Below, piece by piece: positions 24,794-33,411 of a DNA stretch of 64,000 bases. Every line of letters begins with the position of its first letter. Position 1 is the first letter of the stretch. Both the position numbers and the translations under genes were made by a program. The notes under the pieces are model-generated. The model was given only the letters and a program-made list of their open reading frames with translations. It did not search any database and had not been told where the DNA came from. This DNA is from Paenarthrobacter ureafaciens (GTDB lineage: Bacteria; Actinomycetota; Actinomycetes; Actinomycetales; Micrococcaceae). Location: positions 1,054,001-1,118,000 of the forward strand of contig NZ_SBHM01000007.1 in assembly GCF_004028095.1 (NCBI RefSeq). The letters run 5' to 3'.

Positions 24794-25689
24794 CAGTGGG
24801 CCGCCTTCACGAGTGCCGATTCTTCGGTGGCGATGAGCTCAAGGAAGTGTTCACGCATGCGGTCGCGGTCGGCGTCTTTGCCGGTGAAGAGCTTGAAAGC
24901 GTCCGCCGCCTGGCCGACTGCCATCCGGCCGCCGTCGAGCACGTCGCAACCCTTGGCGCGCGCTTCGCGGACCAGTTGCGTTTCGATAGGGCGATAGACG
25001 ATGTCCGCCACCCAGTGGCGGGGTTCCAGCAGCCCGATGTCGAGCGGCAGTCCGGGATGGGCTGCCATGCCGATCGGGGTGCAGTGGACCAGGCCGTCGG
25101 CGAGGGGCATGAGGTTTTGCAGGGCGGCCGGCGTGTGCGCGGTGACATTCGCGACCGGGAAAAGTCCGCTGAGCTCAGTGGCACGCTCGGCCGCGCGGTT
25201 GGCGTCCATGTCCACAAGGTCCAGATGCTTGACGCCGGCTTTGAGGAGTGCATAGGCGACGGCGGACCCGGCACCTCCCGCGCCCAACTGGACGACGCGG
25301 TCCAGCTTCGCTGCCGGCAGTCCGTCGGTGAGCGCCGAACCGAAGCCGGAGAAGTCCGTGTTGTGGCCGATGAAGCGGCCGTCCCGGATCAGGACGGTGT
25401 TGACGGCACCCAGGCGATCGGCGTCGTCGGACACTTCATCAAGGTGCTGCAGCACCAGCTGCTTGCACGGGTGCGTGATATTAAGGCCGTTGAAGCCCAT
25501 GCGGCCGGCGGCTGTGAGGAGATCCCCGACGGCGGTTGCCGGCAACGCGAGATCCAGAAGGTCGATGGGGCGGTACAGCAAGCGAAGGCCCTGCACATCG
25601 GCCTCGCGTTCATGCATGGGCGGAGTCAGCGACGGCATGACGCCTTCGCCTATCAGGCCCACCAAAACGGATTCGGCTCGGTTGCTCAT
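24793..25689 (-). CDS. Shikimate/quinate dehydrogenase, catabolic type
   Basis: A 298-residue shikimate dehydrogenase-family enzyme. The substrate-binding region shows NITHPCKQ and NTVLIRDGRFIGHNTDFSG; the nucleotide fold has GAGGAGSAVAYALL. The acidic residues in VDMDANRA after the second strand favour NAD+ over NADP+, as in the catabolic QsuD-type enzymes. ATG 25689 has AAAGGAG seven bases upstream. It overlaps qsuB by one base and heads the catabolic operon, so it should oxidise shikimate or quinate rather than serve biosynthesis. Confidence 0.9.
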   Translation of the reverse strand: MSNRAESVLVGLIGEGVMPSLTPPMHEREADVQGLRLLYRPIDLLDLALPATAVGDLLTAAGRMGFNGLNITHPCKQLVLQHLDEVSDDADRLGAVNTVLIRDGRFIGHNTDFSGFGSALTDGLPAAKLDRVVQLGAGGAGSAVAYALLKAGVKHLDLVDMDANRAAERATELSGLFPVANVTAHTPAALQNLMPLADGLVHCTPIGMAAHPGLPLDIGLLEPRHWVADIVYRPIETQLVREARAKGCDVLDGGRMAVGQAADAFKLFTGKDADRDRMREHFLELIATEESALVKAAH

Positions 25690-25821
25690 CCTCAAGCTCC
25701 TTTTACTTCGGCACCGCGGACTTTGGATTTTCTGAGTCCACGGAGCCGGGTGATATCGAGATTACTACAAATGTTCATATTCCGCACGTATGTTCTTATA
25801 GCGAACATTTCCAGCGTGCGC

Positions 25822-25889
25822 ACCCAACCAAGTCGCAGTTAAGCGCGTTTAGAGGGGTCAAAACGCGCACTAATGCGACCTAGTTGGGT
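25822..25889. repeat. 68-bp palindromic repeat, copy 2
   Basis: Same length and layout as copy 1 at 18628. The right half (AACGCGCACTAATGCG...) is identical between the copies; the left half differs at several positions (ACCCAACCAAGTCGCAG), so this copy is a less perfect hairpin. It lies between the IclR gene and the shikimate dehydrogenase gene, upstream of the catabolic operon, and is followed by a G-rich stretch (about 25890-25940). Confidence 0.9.
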
Positions 25890-25940
25890 GGGGGTAGGTG
25901 GGTGGGGTCGGTGGGGTTGGCATGGGCGGGGTGGGGTGGG

Positions 25941-26711
25941 TTAGCGCTGGGGCAGGCGGGCCGCCAGCTCGGCTGCGGCCTCCTGCAAGGTAGGGACGTG
26001 TGAAACCAGCTCCTCCATGGTCATTCGGAAGACCGGCACAGCGACGGCCACGGAAGCGAATGCGTTGCCCTGGGCGTTGAGGACGGGGACTGCGACTGCG
26101 CGCATGCCGATCTCGTTCTCTTCATCCATGACCGCGTAGCCCTGGCGCCGGACCTGCTCGATCTCCTCGCGGAATTTGTCGCGGTCCGTGATGGAGTGTT
26201 CCGTCAGCGGATCCAAGGGAAGTTCTTCCAGGAGCCGCTTCCGCTCGACCTCCTCCTCGAAGGCGACGATCGCCTTGCCCACGGAGGTGGTGTGCAGCGC
26301 GCCGAGATGCCCGGGGTCACTGGTTACGCGGAAAGTCTTGGGCCCGTCCACCTTATTGACCGTCAAGTGGTGGTCTCCATCGCGAACCGAGAGGATAGTG
26401 GCCTCATGGGTGCGTTCGGTGACCCGCTGCAGGACCGGGAGCGCCGTGGCCGCGAAGCCATGGTGGTTGGAAACGCGCTGCCCCAGCTGGAACACGCGCA
26501 GTCCAAGATGGTAGCGACGCCCGTCCGGCTCATAGTCCACAAAGCCGTCGCGGGTGAGCGAACCCAGCAGCCGATACGTGGTGCTGAACGGCAACTCGGC
26601 CGCCCTGGCCAGATCTGCGGCGCTCGCCCCCTTCGGCTCGTCACCCAGCAGAACAAGCAGGCTCAGCGCCTTGCCCACCATGTCCGTTTTTGTGCCCTCT
26701 TTCACATTCAT
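25941..26711 (-). CDS. IclR-family transcriptional regulator
   Basis: A 256-residue IclR-type protein with the winged HTH at residues ~10-70 (ADLARAAELPFSTTYRLLGSL) and an effector domain containing TTSVGKAIVAFEEE and DEENEIGMRAVAVPVLN. Sequence is distinct from PcaR, so the region has two IclR regulators. It diverges from the MHS transporter; likely targets are that transporter and the shikimate operon behind it. The shared promoter region contains three related CTCTCA-type half-sites. Confidence 0.88.
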   Translation of the reverse strand: MNVKEGTKTDMVGKALSLLVLLGDEPKGASAADLARAAELPFSTTYRLLGSLTRDGFVDYEPDGRRYHLGLRVFQLGQRVSNHHGFAATALPVLQRVTERTHEATILSVRDGDHHLTVNKVDGPKTFRVTSDPGHLGALHTTSVGKAIVAFEEEVERKRLLEELPLDPLTEHSITDRDKFREEIEQVRRQGYAVMDEENEIGMRAVAVPVLNAQGNAFASVAVAVPVFRMTMEELVSHVPTLQEAAAELAARLPQR

Positions 26712-26913
26712 GGTTCGATGCTCTCATATGGTGAGAGCTATTTCTAGATAGTGGTGACATCTCTTGACAAGTGACCGCTCTCACAGCCAGTATTGCTGTA
26801 TTGCACAAGTAGCTCTCACCATGTGGTTACTTTTGGGACGATCCGGCCGCACCTAGCCCTCGATCTCCCGCAGAAGCTTGATCCGCGACATCGTCGTCAC
26901 AGAAGGAACTCCC
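26712..26913. promoter_or_regulatory. Divergent promoter region with candidate IclR operator
   Basis: An inverted repeat, CTCTCA-5-TGAGAG, lies at 26721-26737, next to the regulator start. Further GCTCTCAC half-sites occur at about 26777-26784 and 26812-26819. A TTGACA at 26764-26769 is a good -35 candidate for the transporter; the matching -10 (CAGTAT, 18 bases on) is weak. This arrangement fits autoregulation and control of the transporter by the adjacent IclR protein. Confidence 0.5.
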
Positions 26914-28236
26914 ATGAGCCAAACAATGCCGTCAGCGACGCCCGGCACTGAAACCACCACCGGCACTCCCAAGAAAGCGGCCCTCGCCAGCTTCCTTGGC
27001 AGCGCGGTGGAGTACTACGACTTCTTTATCTTCGGTTCGGCAGCGGCGCTGATCTTCCCGCATGTGTTCTTCCCGGACGCCGACGCCAACGCAGCCATCA
27101 TGTCTTTCGCCACCTTCGGCTTCGCTTACGTTGCCCGCCCGGTGGGAGCGATCATCCTGGGCCACTTCGGGGACAGGATCGGCCGTCAGAAAGTCCTCAT
27201 GTTCACCCTGGTGCTTATGGGTGCCGCAACCTTCGTGATCGGATGCCTTCCTGACTTCAAGACCATCGGCTGGTGGGCCCCGGTCCTGCTGGTGCTGGCA
27301 CGGCTGGCCCAAGGCCTTTCGGCCGCAGGCGAGCAAGCCGGCGCTTCGTCGATGACCCTTGAGCACGCTCCGGACAACCGGCGTTCCTTCTTCACCTCCT
27401 GGACCCTCACGGGCACCCAGGGCGGTCAGATCCTTGCCGCCCTCGTCTTCATCCCCGTGGTGGCCCTCCCGGACGAGATCAAGTACGGCATCGGCTGGCG
27501 CATCCCGTTCTGGCTCAGCGCGGTTGTTGTGATCGTGGCCTACTTCATCCGCCGCACCCTGCACGAGCCCCCGGCCTTCGCAGAAGCCAAGAAGCACAAC
27601 CAGATCGCCAAGCTTCCCGTGGCCGACCTCCTGAAGCTGCACTGGCGCGACGTCCTGCGCGTTGTGTGCTGCGCGTTCATCGCTGCGGTGAGCACCGTGT
27701 TCGGCACCCTGGCCATCAAGTACGCACAGGATGTGGCCCACGTGAGCAGCACCATCACGCTGTGGCTCGTGGTGGTGGCCAACGTGGTTGCCCTGGGTAC
27801 GCAGCCGCTCTTCGGCACCCTGGCTGACAAGATTGGCCGGAAGCCCGTCTTCATCTACGGCGCTATTGCCAGTGCCATCATGACTCCCGTGTTCCTGCTG
27901 ACGCTCGAATCCGGAAACGTCCCCCTGATGTTCCTGGTGTCAGTCGTCTTCTTCTCATTCGGTTACGCCGCAGCGAACGCCGTCTGGCCTTCCTTCTACG
28001 GTGAAATGTTCAGCACCAAGGTTCGGTTCTCCGGTTTGGCCATCGGCACGCAGCTCGGCTTCCTCATGGCCGGTTTCGCTCCGGCAATTGTCACGGCCAT
28101 GGGTGGCACCAAGCCCGGCGGCTGGGTACAGATCTCCATCTTCAGCGGAATCATCTGTGCCATTGCCGCAGTCTCCGCCCTGACTGCCCGCGAATCAGCG
28201 AAGGTACCAACCGCGGAACTGGGCCTGCGCAAGTAG
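26914..28236 (+). CDS. MHS-family MFS transporter, probable shikimate/quinate importer
   Basis: A 440-residue major facilitator of the metabolite:H+ symporter group, with twelve hydrophobic helices. The MFS loop motifs are GHFGDRIGRQK after helix 2 and LADKIGRKPVF after helix 8; the MHS opening ASFLGSAVEYYDFFIFGSAAALIFP-type segment is intact. ATG 26914 follows AGAAGGAACTCCC. Position beside the shikimate operon and a divergent regulator supports import of shikimate or quinate (ShiA-like); other aromatic acids cannot be excluded. Confidence 0.87.
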   Translation: MSQTMPSATPGTETTTGTPKKAALASFLGSAVEYYDFFIFGSAAALIFPHVFFPDADANAAIMSFATFGFAYVARPVGAIILGHFGDRIGRQKVLMFTLVLMGAATFVIGCLPDFKTIGWWAPVLLVLARLAQGLSAAGEQAGASSMTLEHAPDNRRSFFTSWTLTGTQGGQILAALVFIPVVALPDEIKYGIGWRIPFWLSAVVVIVAYFIRRTLHEPPAFAEAKKHNQIAKLPVADLLKLHWRDVLRVVCCAFIAAVSTVFGTLAIKYAQDVAHVSSTITLWLVVVANVVALGTQPLFGTLADKIGRKPVFIYGAIASAIMTPVFLLTLESGNVPLMFLVSVVFFSFGYAAANAVWPSFYGEMFSTKVRFSGLAIGTQLGFLMAGFAPAIVTAMGGTKPGGWVQISIFSGIICAIAAVSALTARESAKVPTAELGLRK

Positions 28237-28248
28237 ACCGCCCCAAAA

Positions 28249-28294
28249 AAAACGTTCGCCTCCCGGTTCACGAAGAACCGGGGGCGAACGTTTT
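28249..28294. terminator. Bidirectional intrinsic terminator
   Basis: A long stem pairs AACGTTCGCC...CCCGGTTC with GAACCGGG...GGCGAACGTT around a four- to five-base loop, with an A run before it and TTTT after it. It separates the convergent transporter and metzincin genes. Confidence 0.9.
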
Positions 28295-28304
28295 CTGTGT
28301 ACTC

Positions 28305-31100
28305 CTACAGGGGATTCAGTTTCACCGGCTGGAACTTACCCCCACCGGTCCCGGCGTACAGGAGCAAAGTTCCGTCGCCGGCTACTCCAACCACCGACGG
28401 GTTGCCGGTACCCGTGAAGCCATTGCCCAGAGCGGCGATGCTGGAGAACATGTTCCAGCCGGATCCCAGGTTCATTCGGGAAAGGAAGCCACCCGAACCG
28501 TTGCCCGGGTAGAGCCACAACCCCCCGTCGGAAGCACGGCCCAGCAGGTCTTCGCGGCCGTCGCCGTTGAAGTCCCCTGCCTGGAGGACCAGGTTGAACA
28601 TGTTCCATCCGGTGCCGATCTGCTTCCGCGCAAGGAAACCACCGGCGCCGTCACCCGGATAGAGCCACAACACGCCGTCCGAAGTCTGCCCAACGATGTC
28701 GGCTTTACCGTCGCCGGAGAAGTCGCCCGGCGCCAGCAGCTGCGTGAAACCCTGCCAGCCCATCCCGATCTGCCGACGGGCAAAGAACTTCCCCTTGCCA
28801 TCGGTCGGGTAGAGCCAGAGCGTCCCGTCAGGGGCCCGGCCCACCAAATCCGGCCGCGAATCGCCGTCGAAATCTCCGGCACTAAGGATGGTGTCGAACA
28901 TGTTCCAGCCCGACCCCACCTGCACCCGCGGCAGGAAACCACCGGAACCGTTGCCCGGATACAGCCATAGCGCGCCGTCCTTGCTTCGCGCCAGGACGTC
29001 CGCCACGCGGTCGCCGTTGAAGTCGCCCGCTTCCCACACCTGGTCGAAGGCGGTCCAGCCGGTGCCGATCGCCAGACGATCGGCGAAGCCGCTGCCGTCA
29101 CCCGGGTAGATCGTCATGGCGCCGCCCGCCGCAGCGGCCAGCACGTCGTCGGACTTGTCCCTTGTCAGGTCCTCGCCACCGATCAGGTCGCCCGCGCTGT
29201 TCCAACCACTTCCGACGGCGGCTCGCGGCAAGAAGCCACCCTTGCCGTTGCCGGGGTAGACATAGAGGGTACCGTCGCCGGCGCGGCCAAGAAGCCCTGC
29301 GGATCCGCCGCCGAATGAACCCGCCGGTGCGAGGGTGTTGAAGACATCCCAGCCCTGGCCCAGCAGCACCTGGCTTTGGAATCCACCGAAACCGTCCCCC
29401 GGGTACAACCAGAGACGCCCGTCCGGACTGGAGGCGATAACGTCGGCGCGGCCGTCCCCGGAGAAATCGCCCGGTGCTACCAGCTGGGTGAATCCTTGCC
29501 AGCCGAATCCCACTTGGCTCCGGGAGAGGAAGCCGCCCTTTCCGTTGCCCGGGTAGAGCCAGAGCCCGCCGTCGCTGGTCCGGGCGAGGACGTCAGCGAA
29601 ACCGTCACCGTTGAAGTCCGCAGTGCCGAAAACCGCGTTGAAAATGCCCCAACCGGAACCGATCTGGACAGGATCGGCGAGCCGGTTTCCCGGCAGTCCG
29701 CGGAACAGCAGGAGGGAACCGTCGGCCTCGCGGGAGATGACATCGGCGAGCTTGTCGCCGTCGAAGTCGCCGGCCGAGAACCGCATCCGCGTCTTGAGCT
29801 TCGGATCGGCGTTGATGGTGACCGTTGCCGACGTGGCAGAAACGGAATCGATGGTCACCTGGGTGCCGGTATGGGTGGTGAAGGTCCTGCCCGCCGGCCA
29901 CGAGTGGTTCTTGGCGTACCAGGGCTCGGTGAACGGAACCGTTGACGGCATGAGGATCAGCGACGACGCAATGGTCGCCCCGCCGCGTTGGACAATCTTG
30001 ACGCCCTTGTTGCCCTCTTGGCCCGGGTTCTTCAAATACGAGTCATAACCCACCGGTTGCCGAAGTTCGAGGTAGTACACCTCTTTACTGACGGGGTCGG
30101 TGAATTTGATGGCACGCTGGGCGTCGGTTCCGCCCCACGGTTTGAGGGTGTAGCTCTTCACACCACCCGCGACTCCGACGTCGCGGATTTCATCGCCCCG
30201 GCCGAGCCCTGCATAGTCCCAGAACGACGAGCTGATCACAGGCTGGTTGTACTGCGCCGCGCCCATGATGTCCGTGGTGTCGCCGTATTCGCGGATGTAG
30301 CAGGAAGGATCGGTGAACCTGCCGCTGCTGTCCGTTCCCACATCTGGAACGCCGCTGCCGCACTGCAGCGCATCGGCGTGCATCAAACCGATGACGTGGC
30401 CGAACTCGTGGCTCATCACGTTGTTGGAGAAGCTGCTCAGCTGCGGCAACAGGACCCTGCCGCTGTAGCTGCCGCTGCTGTAGCCGGCGCCGAGCGCGTT
30501 GCCGGACAGGGTGGATGAGGGAATGAAGATCACCAGCGCGGTGTACGGGCTGGCCTGCCACTTCAACTCGCTGGTGATGGTGGACATGATGACGCTGTAG
30601 TGGTCAGTGGACCGCGCCTTGGACTGGAATCCGGACACCTTGCTGTCCACGGTCATCGACAGGCGATTGTTGGTCATCGCCTTCCAGTAACTGCTGGTCG
30701 AGGCCACCACCTGCTCGGCACCGGCCATGGAAACGGTGTTCGAATTGTCCGCCAGCTTCGCCGTTACCAGACGGACGCGGATATCGCCGCTGGGACCCGT
30801 GGCGGCCACGCCGTCCCGCAAGAGGGCCTCGACGTCGGAAGGTCCTTGTGCGGCCTGCGCACCTGCGCGCGGGTCACTGGACCGGGTGTCACTGCTTTGG
30901 GGGGCACCGCCTTGGGGGGCACCGCCCAACGGCGTCTCGAACACGTGGTCCGAATGGGGCGTCCCCTCGACGAACTTTACGTTCGGATTGTCCGGCGAGG
31001 GCAGCGGAACGGCCGTTGCCGGGGCTTGGGCAAAAATGAGGCTGGAGGCGAAAACCAGCAGGCCGGTGGACACGGCAATTGACCGCTGCAAGAAACCCAT
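28305..31100 (-). CDS. Secreted metzincin protease with ten FG-GAP-like repeats
   Basis: A 931-residue exported protein. ATG 31100 has GGGAG upstream and begins a signal peptide (STGLLVFASSLIFAQAPATA). A pro-region follows, then a zinc protease domain with HEFGHVIGLMH (HExxHxxGxxH, three zinc His, residue ~230) and a Met-turn candidate TDIMGAAQ about 45 residues later. The C-terminal ~500 residues are ten repeats of 49-50 residues, typically GDFNGDGxADVL, DGxLWLYPGNG and GSGWNMF, like FG-GAP/VCBS blades. Ca2+-binding DxDxDG-like loops recur; repeats 4 and 5 are degenerate. Substrate unknown. Confidence 0.88.
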   Translation of the reverse strand: MGFLQRSIAVSTGLLVFASSLIFAQAPATAVPLPSPDNPNVKFVEGTPHSDHVFETPLGGAPQGGAPQSSDTRSSDPRAGAQAAQGPSDVEALLRDGVAATGPSGDIRVRLVTAKLADNSNTVSMAGAEQVVASTSSYWKAMTNNRLSMTVDSKVSGFQSKARSTDHYSVIMSTITSELKWQASPYTALVIFIPSSTLSGNALGAGYSSGSYSGRVLLPQLSSFSNNVMSHEFGHVIGLMHADALQCGSGVPDVGTDSSGRFTDPSCYIREYGDTTDIMGAAQYNQPVISSSFWDYAGLGRGDEIRDVGVAGGVKSYTLKPWGGTDAQRAIKFTDPVSKEVYYLELRQPVGYDSYLKNPGQEGNKGVKIVQRGGATIASSLILMPSTVPFTEPWYAKNHSWPAGRTFTTHTGTQVTIDSVSATSATVTINADPKLKTRMRFSAGDFDGDKLADVISREADGSLLLFRGLPGNRLADPVQIGSGWGIFNAVFGTADFNGDGFADVLARTSDGGLWLYPGNGKGGFLSRSQVGFGWQGFTQLVAPGDFSGDGRADVIASSPDGRLWLYPGDGFGGFQSQVLLGQGWDVFNTLAPAGSFGGGSAGLLGRAGDGTLYVYPGNGKGGFLPRAAVGSGWNSAGDLIGGEDLTRDKSDDVLAAAAGGAMTIYPGDGSGFADRLAIGTGWTAFDQVWEAGDFNGDRVADVLARSKDGALWLYPGNGSGGFLPRVQVGSGWNMFDTILSAGDFDGDSRPDLVGRAPDGTLWLYPTDGKGKFFARRQIGMGWQGFTQLLAPGDFSGDGKADIVGQTSDGVLWLYPGDGAGGFLARKQIGTGWNMFNLVLQAGDFNGDGREDLLGRASDGGLWLYPGNGSGGFLSRMNLGSGWNMFSSIAALGNGFTGTGNPSVVGVAGDGTLLLYAGTGGGKFQPVKLNPL

Positions 31101-31378
31101 CAAAATCTCCCAGAGATGGAGCCTTTGGTTCCCGTGAGTCTCAAGAACCGACATCAGGGTACAGCGGCAGGCTTGCGGGCCTGCGGAAGAGGCGGCCAAC
31201 CGTCGGCGCGTCTTACCGCCGCGGGCAGGTCCCGGCGTCGAGCGTGTCCGGAAACCCGGGCAGCGCGCAATGCTTACCGGGCCCTAACCATGCGGAAATA
31301 CTGCGGCAACAATGCCCCGCCACACTGGAATGGCCGGCAAGCGCAGGCACCAGTTCCAGCTCCAGCCAGGAGGACACC

Positions 31379-31615
31379 ATGCTGAAGGAAGCCAAATCCC
31401 GAACAACACGTATTCGCGCTATCAGCCAGCTCCATCGTGGAGACGAAATCGAGGCCCGACTGTCCGTTGGACCCGCTTACGATGACGTGGTCATTCGCCG
31501 CGGTCGGGTCCAGGAAACAGCCCCTGGAATCGGCGTCGTGTGGATCATGGACCACGCCTCCGGGATGAGGAAAGCCATCAATACCGACGAATGCAGTGTT
31601 TGGCGCGTCGCCTGA
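31379..31615 (+). CDS. Small conserved protein, paralogue of the 50255 gene
   Basis: A 78-residue soluble protein. ATG 31379 is preceded by CCAGGAGG with ideal spacing. It contains RGDEIEARL, RGRVQETAPGIGVVWI and GMRKAINTDE. The same pattern, GxxIEA, then PxxGVxWI and GxRK, occurs in the protein encoded at 50255-50440, so they are members of one small family that may fold as an SH3-like beta barrel. No function is known to me. Confidence 0.7.
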   Translation: MLKEAKSRTTRIRAISQLHRGDEIEARLSVGPAYDDVVIRRGRVQETAPGIGVVWIMDHASGMRKAINTDECSVWRVA

Positions 31616-31662
31616 GCGACCCCGCACCAGAGCAGAACCCCGGCGCCACACCCCGTGCCCGT

Positions 31663-31953
31663 TCAGCCGCCGGCCACGGATTGGATAATCAACACCTCCT
31701 GGCCGCCCGCTACCTCCGTATCAAGCCCCTTGAGCCGCCGGACCTCGTCACCGTTCACGTAAATATTCACGAAACGGCGGAGTGCACCGGTTTCATCACG
31801 CAAACGCCGGGCAAGGACCGGGTACTCACCGGTCACAGTGTCCAGCAACTGTCCAACGGTCACGGCCCCGTCGGCGGACGCAGTCAGGTAGGACTGTCCG
31901 CCGACGAGTGGCTGCAGGACACCGGGAAGCACGACCGTTATGTCAGCCACCAT
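31663..31953 (-). CDS. MoaD/ThiS-like ubiquitin-fold protein
   Basis: A 96-residue beta-grasp protein ending in the Gly-Gly tail (VAGG) needed for C-terminal thiocarboxylate formation or conjugation. VTVGQLLDTVTGEYPVLARRL and RFVNIYVNGDEVRRL fit the MoaD/ThiS profile. No molybdopterin or thiamine genes are nearby. It is five bases downstream of the BNR-repeat gene, so it may work as a sulfur carrier with that protein or simply be co-expressed. Confidence 0.8.
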   Translation of the reverse strand: MVADITVVLPGVLQPLVGGQSYLTASADGAVTVGQLLDTVTGEYPVLARRLRDETGALRRFVNIYVNGDEVRRLKGLDTEVAGGQEVLIIQSVAGG

Positions 31954-31958
31954 CGGCC

Positions 31959-33194
31959 CTAACCGGGTACCGGGTCACTGGTGGGACTTTCAGGATTGCC
32001 GTCCACTTGGGCGGCTGTATCGACGATCACTGCTGCTTCCGCCAGGACGTTGGCTTCTGCTGCCGCCAAGGGCGTTTCCAAGCCCGCCGGGTTTCCAACC
32101 ACGACGGCGGCCCTCACGCAGAGCACGTCCGGCAGGTGCGAGATCACTTCGGTGAAGGTGCCGCCCTCGTCAGCACTCGCATAGACCGATCCGCCGCGGG
32201 TTCCGAAGTACACGCCGACGGGTTCGGCTGTATCCACGGCGGCGGCGTCACGCAGCACTGCGTTGTATTCGTGGTCCGGGAGCCCAGCGTGAAGCTCGGT
32301 CCAGGAGTCGCCGGCATCGTCCGTGCGGTGGACACTCAGTTTGCTGTCCGGCGGGATACGTTCGCCGTCCGCCTTCAGGGGAATGACCCAGGCCGTACCC
32401 TCGCGGCGGGGGTGCGTCAGCATGACGAAGCCGAAGTCAGCGGGCAGGCCCTCCGCGATCGAGCTCCAGTTCTCCCCGTTGTCGTCCGTCCGGTACACGC
32501 CGTGATGGTTCTGGGCGTAGAGCCGCCCCTCCACCGTGGCATCGGCCGCGATCTTGTGGACACACTGACCGAACTCCGGGTTGGGATCGGGCATGAAGTA
32601 GGCCGAGATTCCCTTGTTCCGGGGCTCCCAGGAGGTGCCGCCGTCCATCGAGGTATAGACGCCGCCCGTGCTCATGGCGATGTGTACTTGCTCGCCGCTG
32701 GGATCCACCACGATCGAGTGGGCCGCCGCACCTCCGTAACCGGCACCCCATTCACTGCGGTGGGGGTGGTCCCAAAGTCCGCGGTTCAGCTCGAAGTGTT
32801 CGCCGCCGTCGGTGGATTTCCACACGGAAATGGGCTCGCAACCTGCCCAGACGACGCCGGGGCGGGAATCGGCGTCGGGATATATCTGCCAAATGCGTTC
32901 CAAGGCGGCGTCGGTGCCGTCCGGAAACTTAATGGCGCCGTGCTCTGGTTCGGTCCACGTCGCGCCCAGATCGTCCGAGTGCGCCACGGTGGGCCCCCAG
33001 TGTTCGGAGCGGACGCCGACCATGATCCGTGTTTTGCCGTCCCGCGTATCTATCCCGATGCTCGGTATCTCGCTCATCAGGAAGTGCGGGCCGGAGAAGG
33101 ACCAATCTATGCGGTCCGGACTGGTCGCCAGCCACAGACCCTTCTTGGTCCCGATCGCCAAGACATAACTCTCTGCGGTATTTGGGGTTGCCAT
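31959..33194 (-). CDS. BNR/WD40-like beta-propeller protein
   Basis: A ~411-residue protein with repeated Asp-box motifs (SxDxGxTW): HSDDLGATWTEPE, STDGGEHFEL, SMDGGTSWEP, TDDNGENWSS, TDDAGDSWTE and SADEGGTFTE. These mark a six- to seven-bladed propeller as in sialidases and VPS10 proteins. No signal peptide is visible, so it is probably cytosolic, and the sialidase catalytic Arg triad is not evident. The start is uncertain: ATG 33194 or ATG 33203 (a TTG at 33230 is less likely). It pairs with the MoaD-like gene. Confidence 0.8.
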   Translation of the reverse strand: MATPNTAESYVLAIGTKKGLWLATSPDRIDWSFSGPHFLMSEIPSIGIDTRDGKTRIMVGVRSEHWGPTVAHSDDLGATWTEPEHGAIKFPDGTDAALERIWQIYPDADSRPGVVWAGCEPISVWKSTDGGEHFELNRGLWDHPHRSEWGAGYGGAAAHSIVVDPSGEQVHIAMSTGGVYTSMDGGTSWEPRNKGISAYFMPDPNPEFGQCVHKIAADATVEGRLYAQNHHGVYRTDDNGENWSSIAEGLPADFGFVMLTHPRREGTAWVIPLKADGERIPPDSKLSVHRTDDAGDSWTELHAGLPDHEYNAVLRDAAAVDTAEPVGVYFGTRGGSVYASADEGGTFTEVISHLPDVLCVRAAVVVGNPAGLETPLAAAEANVLAEAAVIVDTAAQVDGNPESPTSDPVPG

Positions 33195-33411
33195 GATCCC
33201 CATCGAACCATCGTGGGATAGGGAGGGCAATGGGTTCTTGGTGGCTATGTGGACAACAACGTGACTCTGACATCAGGCAGCGGAAGAGATTCGCATCACT
33301 TTCCAGCACCTCCGCGCACTACCTATTCGTGAAGGTGTGTTGCAACCGGGCAACCCTTCTGCTCTCTGGCAAGCGCGCCATTGAACTGAGTCTCTTTAGA
33401 TTGGGGAATCT

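Noticed and set aside
24793..25842. A 348-codon plus-strand frame opposite the shikimate dehydrogenase
   Set aside because: Shadow of a well-supported minus-strand gene; no motifs.
28305..29800. Regularly spaced ~150-bp repeats considered as a CRISPR or satellite array
   Set aside because: The period equals 49-50 codons and the repeats vary at synonymous positions; they encode FG-GAP-like protein repeats.
31782..33221. A 479-codon plus-strand frame opposite the BNR-repeat gene
   Set aside because: It has no recognisable family, while the minus-strand frame shows repeated Asp-box motifs. It is an antisense shadow.
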